Of a DNA stretch of 48,420 nt, positions 24,821-34,725 are shown in pieces (position 1 is the stretch's first letter; each line of letters begins with the position of its first letter). The position numbers and the translations under genes are program-made. Source of the DNA: Nitrosomonadaceae bacterium (GTDB lineage Bacteria; Pseudomonadota; Gammaproteobacteria; Burkholderiales; Nitrosomonadaceae); NCBI GenBank assembly GCA_919902515.1, contig CAKKRD010000032.1, positions 1-48,420 of the forward strand. Reading direction: 5' to 3'. Under the pieces are notes generated by a model. That model saw nothing but the letters and a program-made list of their open reading frames with translations, made no database searches and was not told the DNA's origin.

Positions 24821-26254
24821 ATGCGCAACAAGATGCAGCAATTTGGCCTGATTCTTTTTGGCGCCGTCGCGGGCGTGATGCTCAGCCTCAATTTCTCTGC
24901 GGTGGCCGACAAGGATACCAGGGAAGTCCTGCGTCCACTCCCGGTCGAAGAGCTGCGCGCGTTTACCGAAGTATTTGGCCGCATCAAAAGCGATTATGTC
25001 GAGCCGGTAGAAGACAAGAAGCTAATCACTGAGGCCATCAACGGCATGTTGACCGGTCTTGATCCCCATTCTGCCTACCTGGATACGGATGCCTACAAGG
25101 AGCTGCAGATTGGCACCCAAGGCGAATTCGGCGGACTGGGCATTGAAGTCACCATGGAAGACGGATTTGTTAAAGTAGTTTCGCCTATTGAAGATACTCC
25201 TGCATTCCGCGCCGGGATCAAAACCGGTGATCTGATCATCAAACTGGACGATACCTCGGTCAAAGGTCTATCTCTGAGTGATGCGATCAAACGCATGCGC
25301 GGTAAACCCAATACCCCCATCACCATCACCGTATCGCGCAAGGGTGAAACCAGACCGCTGCTATTCACCTTGGTACGCGCCATTATCAAGATTCAGAGCG
25401 TCAAATCGAAATTAATCGAACCTGGCTATGCGTACATACGCATCACCCAGTTTCAGGAGCAAACCGGCGAAAATCTGGCCAAGGCCATAGACAAGTTATT
25501 CAAAGAAAGCCCGGTGCCGATGAAAGGGCTGGTGCTGGACCTGCGTAATGACCCGGGTGGCTTGCTGAACGGTGCGGTAGCGGTGTCCGCTGCTTTCCTG
25601 CCGGCCAACTCACTCGTGGTTTATACCGACGGCCGTACCGATGACGCCAAGATGAAACTCAGAGCAAGCCCCGAATTTTACCTGCGTGACTCCAAAGGCG
25701 ACTACCTGAAAGGATTGCCGCCCGCAATCAAGACCGTGCCCATGGTCACGCTGGTGAATGCTGGCTCGGCTTCCGCTTCGGAAATTGTCGCAGGTGCGTT
25801 GCAAGACCATAAGCGCTCCGTAGTCATGGGTACCCAGACTTTCGGCAAGGGATCGGTACAAACGATACTGCCGCTAGGCAATAATACCGCCATCAAGCTC
25901 ACCACTGCGCGCTATTACACGCCCAACGGGCAATCCATCCAGGCTAAGGGAATCACGCCAGACATCGCTGACGCATCAGCAAAAGATGAATCTGCACGCC
26001 TGCGTGAATCCGATCTGGATCGCCATCTGTCTAACGGAAAAACCGACAAGGCCAAACCTGCCGATGCAGCAAAAGCTGCACCAAAGCCGGCAATCAAGGC
26101 ACCCAAGCCGGAGAACGGCGACGACAGCAGCAAGAAACCTGAGCCACCGATGGAGTTTGGCTCCAGCAATGACTTATTGCTGACCCAAGCAATGAATCAC
26201 CTCAAAGGCATCGTCCCCGAACCGGAAAAGAAATCTGTAGAAACCAGCAATTGA
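24821..26254 (+). CDS. ctpA: Carboxyl-terminal processing protease (S41 family)
   Basis: A periplasmic serine protease of 477 residues that trims or degrades exported proteins from the C-terminal side. A GGAG ribosome site precedes ATG 24821. There is one N-terminal signal or anchor segment (about residues 7-28). A PDZ domain covers about 95-180 and holds GGLGIEVTMEDG. The catalytic Ser is in NAGSASASEIV and the catalytic Lys about 25 residues later in TFGKGSVQ. A C-terminal tail of about 90 residues is rich in Lys, Ala and Pro, low in complexity, and probably flexible. The partner adaptor is not visible. EnvC next door hints at a link with cell-wall turnover (inference). Confidence 0.95.
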   Translation: MRNKMQQFGLILFGAVAGVMLSLNFSAVADKDTREVLRPLPVEELRAFTEVFGRIKSDYVEPVEDKKLITEAINGMLTGLDPHSAYLDTDAYKELQIGTQGEFGGLGIEVTMEDGFVKVVSPIEDTPAFRAGIKTGDLIIKLDDTSVKGLSLSDAIKRMRGKPNTPITITVSRKGETRPLLFTLVRAIIKIQSVKSKLIEPGYAYIRITQFQEQTGENLAKAIDKLFKESPVPMKGLVLDLRNDPGGLLNGAVAVSAAFLPANSLVVYTDGRTDDAKMKLRASPEFYLRDSKGDYLKGLPPAIKTVPMVTLVNAGSASASEIVAGALQDHKRSVVMGTQTFGKGSVQTILPLGNNTAIKLTTARYYTPNGQSIQAKGITPDIADASAKDESARLRESDLDRHLSNGKTDKAKPADAAKAAPKPAIKAPKPENGDDSSKKPEPPMEFGSSNDLLLTQAMNHLKGIVPEPEKKSVETSN

Positions 26255-26315
26255 TTCCGCCGGGAGTAACTGGATCGGTTTCCGGTTGCAGGGGAACCGC
26301 ACGCGAGTGTCAGTT

Positions 26316-27083
26316 ATGAACGACAACCAGTTGCTACGCTACAGCCGTCACATCCTGCTGCCGCAAATCGACATTGAGGGACAGGAAAGCTTGGCCCGGT
26401 CGCATGCACTCATTATCGGTGCGGGTGGTCTGGGCTCACCTGCCGCGATGTATCTTGCTGCCAGCGGTGTTGGCAAGATCACCCTGTGCGACCATGACGT
26501 GGTCGATCTCACCAATCTGCAACGGCAGATCATCCACCATACCGCCGCCATCGGCGCACCAAAAACACACTCCGCAAAGAAAACGCTTGCGGGCATCAAT
26601 CCGGAAGTGAATGTGGTCGCGCTGCATGAGCGCGTCGACCAGAACAGGCTGCTGCATCTGGTCGCCGAGGCGGATGTGGTACTGGATGCAAGCGATAATT
26701 TCAGCACCCGCCACGCGTTGAACCAGGCTTCCATCGCCTGCCGGAAACCGCTGGTATCCGGCGCGGCTGTGCGCTTTGACGGGCAGGTAACCGTATTCGA
26801 TTTGCGCCGTGGCGACAGTCCCTGTTATCACTGCCTGTTCCCGGCAGACGGCGAGAATGAAGATATGCAGTGCGCAGTAATGGGAGTGTTCGCACCGCTG
26901 ACGGGTATCATCGGTTGTGTGCAAGCAGCGGAAGCACTCAAAATTCTGCTTGGTATCGGGGAAACCCTGAATGGCCGCCTGCTGCTGCTCGATGGCCTGA
27001 CGATGAACTGGCGGTCGGTCAGACTGAATAAAGATCCGGCATGCGCGGTATGCGGCATTCCGGAACCGGCAACCATAGGCTAG
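26316..27083 (+). CDS. moeB: HesA/MoeB/ThiF family adenylyltransferase
   Basis: A 255-residue E1-like enzyme that adenylates the C-terminal Gly-Gly of a sulfur-carrier protein such as MoaD or ThiS. The start at ATG 26316 (MNDNQLLRYSRHILLP) is the family N-terminus; upstream codons from 26286 are not family-like. The nucleotide motif GAGGLGSPAA is at about 38-47. Arg and Asp residues follow in LQRQIIHH and LDASDNFSTRH. The zinc cysteines are in the pairs CYHC and CAVC. The active-site Cys region is DMQCAVMGVFAPLTGIIG. MoeB and ThiF cannot be separated by sequence alone. Its stop overlaps that of slmA. Confidence 0.9.
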   Translation: MNDNQLLRYSRHILLPQIDIEGQESLARSHALIIGAGGLGSPAAMYLAASGVGKITLCDHDVVDLTNLQRQIIHHTAAIGAPKTHSAKKTLAGINPEVNVVALHERVDQNRLLHLVAEADVVLDASDNFSTRHALNQASIACRKPLVSGAAVRFDGQVTVFDLRRGDSPCYHCLFPADGENEDMQCAVMGVFAPLTGIIGCVQAAEALKILLGIGETLNGRLLLLDGLTMNWRSVRLNKDPACAVCGIPEPATIG

Positions 27084-27676
27084 TCGCTACGGCTATTCCC
27101 GCCTGACAACAACTCTCTGCGCTGCGCTTCCCAGTATTCCAGCGGGTCGCGCTTGAAACCGCTTTTGGCAAACTGGTGCCAACGGCCGGTAACATAACAC
27201 ATCAGCAGATTTGCCTGTGCCGCCGCGTCCAGCCCGGACGTGATTTCCTGCTCGCTGGCGGCAAAACGCAACGCCTGTTTCAGCGTCGCCTCGAGACGAT
27301 CATGCAATTGATTGATGCGCACCTGCAAACGATCATTTTCGTTCACCAGCGCATCACCGATCAACACCCGCGTCATGCCTGGATTTTTCTTGGCAAAACC
27401 CAGCAGTAATGACAGGATGCCTTCAATCTGCCGGATGCCGTTGTTCTCTTCTGTAGTCAATTTGTTGATGAGACCAAACAGAGTCTGTTCAATGAATTCG
27501 ATCAGCCCCTCGAACATCTGCGCCTTGCTGGCAAAATGCCGGTACAGTGCGGCTTCGGAAACGTCGAGCTTGGCCGCCAGCGCTGCGGTGGTAATTCTCT
27601 CTGCCCGCGGATTCTCCAGCATTTCCGCCAGGACCTGCAGGATTTGAAGTTTTCTTTCACCGGGTTTGGCTGGCAT
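27080..27676 (-). CDS. slmA: Nucleoid occlusion factor SlmA
   Basis: SlmA is a TetR-type DNA-binding protein that keeps FtsZ from assembling over the chromosome. From ATG 27676 the protein has 198 residues, the same as the E. coli protein; a longer frame from 27829 runs into argB and is rejected. The helix-turn-helix lies at about residues 29-55 (TTAALAAKLDVSEAALYRHF), and the C-terminal dimer and FtsZ-binding helices follow. It lies 62 bases downstream of argB on the same strand, as often seen in betaproteobacteria. Its stop codon shares the four bases CTAG with the moeB stop on the other strand. Confidence 0.94.
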   Translation of the reverse strand: MPAKPGERKLQILQVLAEMLENPRAERITTAALAAKLDVSEAALYRHFASKAQMFEGLIEFIEQTLFGLINKLTTEENNGIRQIEGILSLLLGFAKKNPGMTRVLIGDALVNENDRLQVRINQLHDRLEATLKQALRFAASEQEITSGLDAAAQANLLMCYVTGRWHQFAKSGFKRDPLEYWEAQRRELLSGGNSRSD

Positions 27677-27738
27677 GAGTCTCTCGATTGAATAAAAGGT
27701 GTTTCTGTAAATCCAGGCCGGCAAACATTGGCGGCGAA

Positions 27739-28653
<915 letters not shown>

Positions 28654-28729
28654 TTACACCGGGAATCAGCAATGATGGGGTTGTTGCAAGCAGACAACTA
28701 TTCCGTTGCCGTGCCGGGAAATCAGGGAA

Positions 28730-31700
28730 TTACGCGAGGGACTCAGCCTTTTCCTTGGGTTGATCGTCGAACCAGCGGTACAACATAGGCATTAACACCA
28801 TCGTCATCATGGTCGCGGTGGTCAACCCACAGATCACCACGATGGCCAGTGGCTTCTGCACTTCGGAGCCGAGTCCGCTGGCGGCCAGGAATGGCGCCAG
28901 GCCCAATATTGTCGTCGCGGCCGTCATCATCACGGGACGAAAGCGCTGCTCGCAACCTTTTTTCACCGCTTCAGCCACGCTCAAACCCTCATAGCGCAGT
29001 TGCCGGATAAATTCGATCAACACCACCCCGTTTAATATTGATGTGCCCCACACTGCGATGAAACCTACCGATGCCGGTACCGATAGATATTGGCCGGTGA
29101 TGAACAGTCCAACAACACCGCCGACAGAAGCAAACGGCAAAGCCAGAAAGATGAGCGTGGCAAGCTTGACCGAGTTGAACAACATGAACAACAGGAAGAA
29201 GATTAGCGCCAGGGTAATCGGCACGATCACCGAGAGCGTCGCCATGGCGCGCTCCATGTTCTGAAACTGCCCGCCCCACTCGAAATAATAACCCGGGGGT
29301 AATTTTACCTCCTTTGCGGTGCGTTCCTTCAGTTCAGCAACGAAACCACCCAGGTCGCGGTCGTGCACGTTGGCGCCGACCACCACGCGGCGTTTGGCAT
29401 ATTCGCGCGAGACCACCGCTGGACCGTCGAGGACCCTGATATCCGCCACCGCACTCAACGGTACCAGTATGCCGCCGCGCGCGATCAAGCCGCCAGGCCC
29501 GGCGTTGCCGGCTGGGCGCAATAACAGATCGCGAATGGCCTCGACATCGTCACGGAATTCCAGGGGATAGCGCAGGAGCAGCGTAAAGCGCCGCTCGCCC
29601 TCGAACACCTGGGTAACTACCTTGCCGCCGATTGCGGTTGCAATCAGCTCGTTCACTTCGGCAACATTGAGGCCATGACGGGCAATGGCGCGGCGGTCGA
29701 TATCGATGGTCAATTCCTGTTGGCCTGACAAGCGTTCGAGGCGCAGATCCCTTGCTCCGCGCGTTGACTTGACGATGCGCGCCACCTGTTCGGATAGCTT
29801 GCGCAACTCTTCCAGGTTGTCACCAAAGATTTTGACCGCAACCTGTGAGCGCACCCCGGTCACCATCTCGTCCACCCGTTGCGCGATCGGCTGCGACAGC
29901 ACGATATTGACGCCGGGCAGCGCCGTCAAAGCCTTGCGGATATCTTCCTCGATCTCCGTCTGGGTGCGGCCGGACCCCTCCAGGTCCAGCGCCGCAATCG
30001 GGTCGGACTCGTTCTGCGACGCCGGGTCAGCGGGCGATTCGCCACGGCCGAGCTTGGATACCACGACCTTCACTCCTGGTACCGCAGCGATCAGCTTCAT
30101 CGCTTCTGTTTCCAGCTTAATTGCCTCTTCCAGCGAAATCGACGGCACCCGGATGATCACGGGCGTGATCGCGCCTTCCTGCATGATCGGAATGAATGAT
30201 TTACCGAGCAGCGGGTACAAGACGAATGCCAGCGACAGCAAACCCAGCGCGATCATCATGGTAACTTTCTGATTTCCCAGCGCTGCATTGAGTATGCGCA
30301 GATATCTGGACTTGAGGACAGCGATGATTTTGGTGTCCTCCTCCGATCCACCTTTCAGGATATAAGCGCTCAACACCGGCGACAGCAACACCGAAACAAA
30401 CAGCGCCACCATCAACGCAATGGCGATGGTGACGGCAAGCGGGCTGAACATCTTGCCTTCCATGCCCTCCAGCGTCATCAGCGGCAGGAATACCAGCACG
30501 GTAACAATGACGCCGAAGATCACCGGTGTAGCTACCTCGCTGGTTGCCTTGACAATGATATCGAATTTTGATGCGCCGGTGCCACGCGCCTGGTTCAATT
30601 TCTGGTAAATGTTTTCCACCACCACCACCGTGGGGTCGACCATCATGCCGAGGGCTATCGTCAGCCCCCCCAGCGACATCAGGTTGGCCGGCATGCCTTG
30701 CTGGTCCATCACCAGAAATGTCACCAGCGGCGTAATGACGAGCGTCGAACACACCACCAGGCTGGTGCGCAGATTGCCCAGAAAAACGAACAGGACCACG
30801 ACGACCAAGATCAGGGATTCGACCAACGTGCTATAAACTGTCCCCAGTGCAGCATCCACCAAATCAGTCCGGTCGTAAAAAGGCACGATCTGAAGTCCGT
30901 CCGGCAATATGCCACGCTCGTTGATCTCGGCAACTTTTTGCTTGACCCGTACGACTATTTCCTTGGCATTGCCGCCGCGCAGCATCATCACGATGCCGGT
31001 TACAGATTCGGTGTCACCATTCTTGATGCTGGCTCCCAGGCGCACCTCGCCGCCGAATTGCACCTCGGCCACGTCGCGCACATATACCGGTATACCTTCC
31101 AACTCCTTGAGCACGATGTTACGGATGTCGTCCAGCGAACGAATCAGACCCACACCCCGGATCAGATATTGCTCGGAGTGCAGCGGCAGTATATTGCCGC
31201 TGGAATTCGCGTTATTGTTCGCAAGCGCCAGGTCTACTGCCGCCAATGTCAGGTCATAGTGACGCAACCGGTTAGGATCGACCAGCACCTGGTATTCCTT
31301 GACATGGCCACCGATGGAATTGACTTCCGCCACGCCCCGGATCGAGCGCAGCATCGGCCGCACCACCCAGTCCTGAATCGTGCGCCGCTCCATTAACTCC
31401 TCGACCGTGAGCGCGCGCTTGCCGTCGTCAGGATGCTCAATGGTGTATTGGTATACCTCGCCCAGACCGGTGGATACCGGCCCGAGTACCGGTGTGATGC
31501 CCGGTATCATCCTTGTGGATACCTCGATCAGCCGCTCCATCACCAGCGCGCGCGCAAAGAAAACATCGGTTTTGTCGGTAAACACCAGCGTGATCAGCGA
31601 CAACCCGCTCTTGTTCAGGGAACGCATCTCCACCAGCCCCGGCAGGCCGGTCATCGCGATTTCCACCGGCACCGTGATCAGCCGCTCGACCTCCTCCGGA

Positions 31701-31870
31701 CTGCGGCCAACCGCCACCGTGGCGACCTGCACCTGGATGTTGGTTACGTCGGGGAAAGCATCGACCGAGACGGTCTTTGTGGCAAACACGCCTGCGACGC
31801 ACAGACCGAGCGAGATCACTACCACCAGCAGGCGCTGCTTGAGCATGGCGCGCACGATTGCGGCAAGCAT
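28730..31870 (-). CDS. Heavy-metal efflux RND permease (CusA/CzcA family)
   Basis: A 1046-residue inner-membrane RND pump that drives metal ions (or other substrates) out through the MFP and TolC partners using the proton gradient. The first membrane segment is at about 10-30. Two large periplasmic loops and two groups of membrane helices (about 335-530 and 870-1035) follow. The TM4 proton-relay segment reads ALGMMVDPTVVVVEN, with the Asp and Glu of the HME family but without the DFG that marks the Czc/Cnr type. The periplasmic RVDEMVTGVRS segment is typical of HME pumps. The substrate is therefore uncertain; a Cus-like or divergent subgroup is possible. The gene starts 3 bases after the MFP stop. 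Confidence 0.95.
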   Translation of the reverse strand: MLAAIVRAMLKQRLLVVVISLGLCVAGVFATKTVSVDAFPDVTNIQVQVATVAVGRSPEEVERLITVPVEIAMTGLPGLVEMRSLNKSGLSLITLVFTDKTDVFFARALVMERLIEVSTRMIPGITPVLGPVSTGLGEVYQYTIEHPDDGKRALTVEELMERRTIQDWVVRPMLRSIRGVAEVNSIGGHVKEYQVLVDPNRLRHYDLTLAAVDLALANNNANSSGNILPLHSEQYLIRGVGLIRSLDDIRNIVLKELEGIPVYVRDVAEVQFGGEVRLGASIKNGDTESVTGIVMMLRGGNAKEIVVRVKQKVAEINERGILPDGLQIVPFYDRTDLVDAALGTVYSTLVESLILVVVVLFVFLGNLRTSLVVCSTLVITPLVTFLVMDQQGMPANLMSLGGLTIALGMMVDPTVVVVENIYQKLNQARGTGASKFDIIVKATSEVATPVIFGVIVTVLVFLPLMTLEGMEGKMFSPLAVTIAIALMVALFVSVLLSPVLSAYILKGGSEEDTKIIAVLKSRYLRILNAALGNQKVTMMIALGLLSLAFVLYPLLGKSFIPIMQEGAITPVIIRVPSISLEEAIKLETEAMKLIAAVPGVKVVVSKLGRGESPADPASQNESDPIAALDLEGSGRTQTEIEEDIRKALTALPGVNIVLSQPIAQRVDEMVTGVRSQVAVKIFGDNLEELRKLSEQVARIVKSTRGARDLRLERLSGQQELTIDIDRRAIARHGLNVAEVNELIATAIGGKVVTQVFEGERRFTLLLRYPLEFRDDVEAIRDLLLRPAGNAGPGGLIARGGILVPLSAVADIRVLDGPAVVSREYAKRRVVVGANVHDRDLGGFVAELKERTAKEVKLPPGYYFEWGGQFQNMERAMATLSVIVPITLALIFFLLFMLFNSVKLATLIFLALPFASVGGVVGLFITGQYLSVPASVGFIAVWGTSILNGVVLIEFIRQLRYEGLSVAEAVKKGCEQRFRPVMMTAATTILGLAPFLAASGLGSEVQKPLAIVVICGLTTATMMTMVLMPMLYRWFDDQPKEKAESLA

Positions 31871-31873
31871 GGC

Positions 31874-33019
31874 TTACTCCAGCTCGGCGAGCTTGCGCTC
31901 GTTATCTAAATGGAAAGCGCCATCCACCACAATTTTCTGCTCGATGGTGACTCCTTTCAGCACTGGATACATGTCGGCTACTTCGGGACCCAATTCGACC
32001 GGAACACGCAGGAACTTATTATCGCCTTGCGCCAGGAAGACGTAATCGCGGTTGCTCTCACGCACTACCGCTGTTTTCGGCACCACCAGGCTCTTGGTCG
32101 GATTATCCACAATGTGCATGTTGGCCAGCATATCGGGCTTGAGGTTGCGCGTTGGGTTTTCTACCAGTGTGCGCACCATCACTGTGCGGGTTAATGGATT
32201 TAGTGTATCTGCAACGAAAATGATGCGGCCATCGAAGCTTATTTCATCGCCCAGCGCCGGCACGTGAATCTCCGCATGTTGATTGATTTTCACATCACGC
32301 GCGATCTGCTCCGGCACATCGCCCACCACCCACACAGAAGATAGATCGGCCACCCGGAATAGCTGATCGGCTGGTTGCACCACCTGGCCGACAATGACAT
32401 TCCGGCCGATAACGATGCCGTCCCTGGTCGACCTGATAGCAATGGAAGGCAGGATGCGGCCACTCTTTGCCAGTTCTTTCAGCGTATCGCTGTCCACACC
32501 CAGCAAGCGCAATTGGTCCTTCGCCGATTCAAACTCAGCACGGGCAATCTCCAACTCCGATACGCGCCGTTCCACCTCGGCGAGAGGGAGCACGTCAGCA
32601 GCACGCAACAGATGAGCACGCTCGGTCGCTTTTTCAGTCACGATGGTCCGCGAGTAAGCCCGCAAATAGACCAGTTGCGCCTGGGTCAATTCGGGACTGG
32701 TAACACGCGCCAGCGGGGTACCGACCTTAACGTGCTCCCCCAGAATGACGTATAAATCGGTAACGCGCCCCGTCACGAAAGAGCCAATATGAACAAGCCG
32801 TTCTTCGTCCACTTCGACTCGACTCGGCGCCTGCAACTTGTCGGCGAGACTGACCATCGTGGGCTGACCGATTATGATGCGTTCCGTCAATTCCGGCCTG
32901 AGCGTGATGCTGTTCACATCCTGGATTTCTTTTTTCGGCGGAGCAGGCGGCTCGCTGCATCCTGCTGCAAACAACGTAACCAGCACGACGGCACCAGTGG
33001 CCAAGATGGTGATTTTCAT
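31874..33019 (-). CDS. RND efflux periplasmic adaptor (MFP), lipoprotein
   Basis: A 381-residue membrane-fusion protein that bridges the RND pump and the outer-membrane channel. It has a lipoprotein signal with lipobox FAAGC (Cys21). The domain order is a lipoyl/barrel-sandwich half (IGSFVTGRVTDLYVILGEHV near 85), a coiled-coil hairpin (about 110-180), the second lipoyl half (IRSTRDGIVIGRNV near 200), a beta-barrel and a membrane-proximal domain. No extra metal-binding His-rich region is present, unlike some CzcB proteins. Its ATG overlaps the stop of the upstream outer-membrane gene as ATGA. Confidence 0.95.
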   Translation of the reverse strand: MKITILATGAVVLVTLFAAGCSEPPAPPKKEIQDVNSITLRPELTERIIIGQPTMVSLADKLQAPSRVEVDEERLVHIGSFVTGRVTDLYVILGEHVKVGTPLARVTSPELTQAQLVYLRAYSRTIVTEKATERAHLLRAADVLPLAEVERRVSELEIARAEFESAKDQLRLLGVDSDTLKELAKSGRILPSIAIRSTRDGIVIGRNVIVGQVVQPADQLFRVADLSSVWVVGDVPEQIARDVKINQHAEIHVPALGDEISFDGRIIFVADTLNPLTRTVMVRTLVENPTRNLKPDMLANMHIVDNPTKSLVVPKTAVVRESNRDYVFLAQGDNKFLRVPVELGPEVADMYPVLKGVTIEQKIVVDGAFHLDNERKLAELE

Positions 33020-34467
33020 TCGAGGGTTTGCTCCTTGGGATAATGCGCGCGCAGCCGGTCAATTTCGGCGGCGGCGGCCTGCAACTCAAAACGCGCCAGC
33101 AACGAATCCACGAGTATTCCGCGCAAAATCCGCTGGGAGTCAAGCACTTCGATCAGGCCGCGTTCGCCGAAACGGTGAGCAGACCGGGCAACCTGGAACG
33201 CCAACTCGGCTTCCCGGATGATGCCGCCTTCGAACATCTCTACCCTGCGCTGCGCAATCTGGTAGGCCTGCCAGGCGGATTCGAGCAACTGACCCACCTC
33301 GAACTGGCGGTATTCCAGCGTTTCGCGCACCCGTGCAGAATCGAATATGGCTGCGTTGATTTCGCCGCGGCGCTGGTACAGCAGCGGAACCGTCACGGTC
33401 ATGCCAGCCATATTGGCGGTGTATTGAGCATCCTGGTAGTTGCTGAGTATGGCCTGCACCCCGGGGATAATTGCGGCGCGTTCCTGGCTGATGCGCAGGC
33501 GGGTACGCTCCTGTTCAGCTATCAGACGCAATATTTCCGGGTTGGCAGCCGGCACTTCCTGGCGCAATACCTCCAGCGCGGGCAATTGCACCGGGTCGCG
33601 CAATGTGGCTTTCAGCACGAAATCAGGCTTCAACGCGCCGGCAGTGAGCTGTATCAATGCGATACGCGCCCGCTGCGCGTTCAACTGCGCGGCCTCTTTG
33701 CGGCCGGCAGCGTTCAACACTTCGGCATCAGACCTGATCAACTCGAAGCGCGCTGTTTCGCCCACTTCAACGGCCAGCTTGATGCGTCGGCGTACATCAT
33801 CCATCAGGTCAAAAACTTCAGTCTCTATGCGTGCGATTTCCTGGCGCTGCAGCAGTTCGAATGCGCGCACCCGCAGCAGTGCCGCCAGATCCGCGCGTAC
33901 CTGGTTGAAGCTGGCACGGCTGGCCTCCACCCCGGCTGCGGCTGCGCCGATGCGCGCACTGCGCATGAATGGATTCTCAATCATCTGGGCAACCGTCACT
34001 TGACGGTGGTGGTTAGCTGGATTGGCTGCCGGAATTCGCGGATCCTGTGGCCCGGCCACCCCGGTCACTTGCGGGTTAGGATAAGCTGCAGCAGCGATCA
34101 CGCCTGATTCGGCAATGCCCACTTGGGAGCGCGCGGCGTGCACCAAGCCATTGGCTTCCAGCCCCAGCCATTGCAACGCTTCAATGGAGAGCGCTCCGGG
34201 GGGTGGCATGGCGGGAGATGCGGTAGCAGGCGGTATCGCATCAACAGGTACCCTACCAGAAGGCACCGGGGCAGAAGGTTCGGTAGCGGGTGCGAGGGTG
34301 GCAGGTGCGGCAAAAGGTGTGGTAGCAGGTGCGGGTGCGGGAGTGGCAGGTGCGAGAGAGGGTGCAATGATAGCCGGAATATTTGAAGATCCTTGAGCCG
34401 AGGCAGTTGTAGATGAAAAGATGAGAATCAGACTCAGCAAGATGCCAGTGTGGAGTGATATGTGCAT
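33016..34467 (-). CDS. TolC-family outer-membrane channel (CzcC-like)
   Basis: A 483-residue outer-membrane efflux protein with a signal sequence (cleavage near TASAQG), then two OEP repeats (about 115-290 and 300-475) of coiled-coil and barrel segments. Between signal and channel, residues about 30-95 form an Ala/Pro/Thr-rich low-complexity stretch made of imperfect APATxAPA units. It is probably a flexible periplasmic linker, and an unusual addition for the family. It is the first gene of the three-gene efflux operon and is divergent from the nhaR-like gene over about 258 bases. Confidence 0.93.
   Translation of the reverse strand: MHISLHTGILLSLILIFSSTTASAQGSSNIPAIIAPSLAPATPAPAPATTPFAAPATLAPATEPSAPVPSGRVPVDAIPPATASPAMPPPGALSIEALQWLGLEANGLVHAARSQVGIAESGVIAAAAYPNPQVTGVAGPQDPRIPAANPANHHRQVTVAQMIENPFMRSARIGAAAAGVEASRASFNQVRADLAALLRVRAFELLQRQEIARIETEVFDLMDDVRRRIKLAVEVGETARFELIRSDAEVLNAAGRKEAAQLNAQRARIALIQLTAGALKPDFVLKATLRDPVQLPALEVLRQEVPAANPEILRLIAEQERTRLRISQERAAIIPGVQAILSNYQDAQYTANMAGMTVTVPLLYQRRGEINAAIFDSARVRETLEYRQFEVGQLLESAWQAYQIAQRRVEMFEGGIIREAELAFQVARSAHRFGERGLIEVLDSQRILRGILVDSLLARFELQAAAAEIDRLRAHYPKEQTLE
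34260..34375. repeat. Low-complexity tract coding for the Ala/Pro-rich segment
   Basis: Imperfect short repeats related to GCAGGTGCG occur through this part of the TolC-family gene. They translate on the minus strand to Ala/Pro/Thr units, so slippage could change the linker length between strains. Confidence 0.5.
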
Positions 34468-34725
34468 CTACTACCTTTTTATATTTCTAAAAGAAATGAA
34501 ATTCGCTTTAATTGCCGTAAATAAGCTGACGTTTAAAACAAACAGATAATCGGAACACCGCCCACCGTTAAAAAGGATAACGTAAAGACATCCCACTCGA
34601 CCACTCAAAAATAAGGCAGACTCAAAATTTTGACCCACACTAAACTAAAATTTGCATCAATAAAAGCAGTATCTTTCTGATAATATGATCGGTATTTACG
34701 AACTATTGTACTTTGAGTTGCTATA
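34468..34725. other. Divergent control region, efflux operon and nhaR-like gene
   Basis: An AT-rich spacer of about 258 bases without a gene. It must hold promoters for both directions. A -10-like TAATAT at 34681-34686 and TTGACC at 34630-34635 are visible on the plus strand, but their spacing is not right for a single promoter. No clear LysR box (T-N11-A palindrome) was settled by eye. Confidence 0.4.

Noticed and set aside
33028-34107. 359-codon plus-strand frame inside the TolC-family gene
   Set aside because: It is antisense to a clear outer-membrane efflux gene, and is rich in His, Gln and Arg as mirror frames usually are.
34260-34375. Short repeats as a CRISPR-like array
   Set aside because: The units are imperfect, lack spacers and code for Ala/Pro residues in frame.
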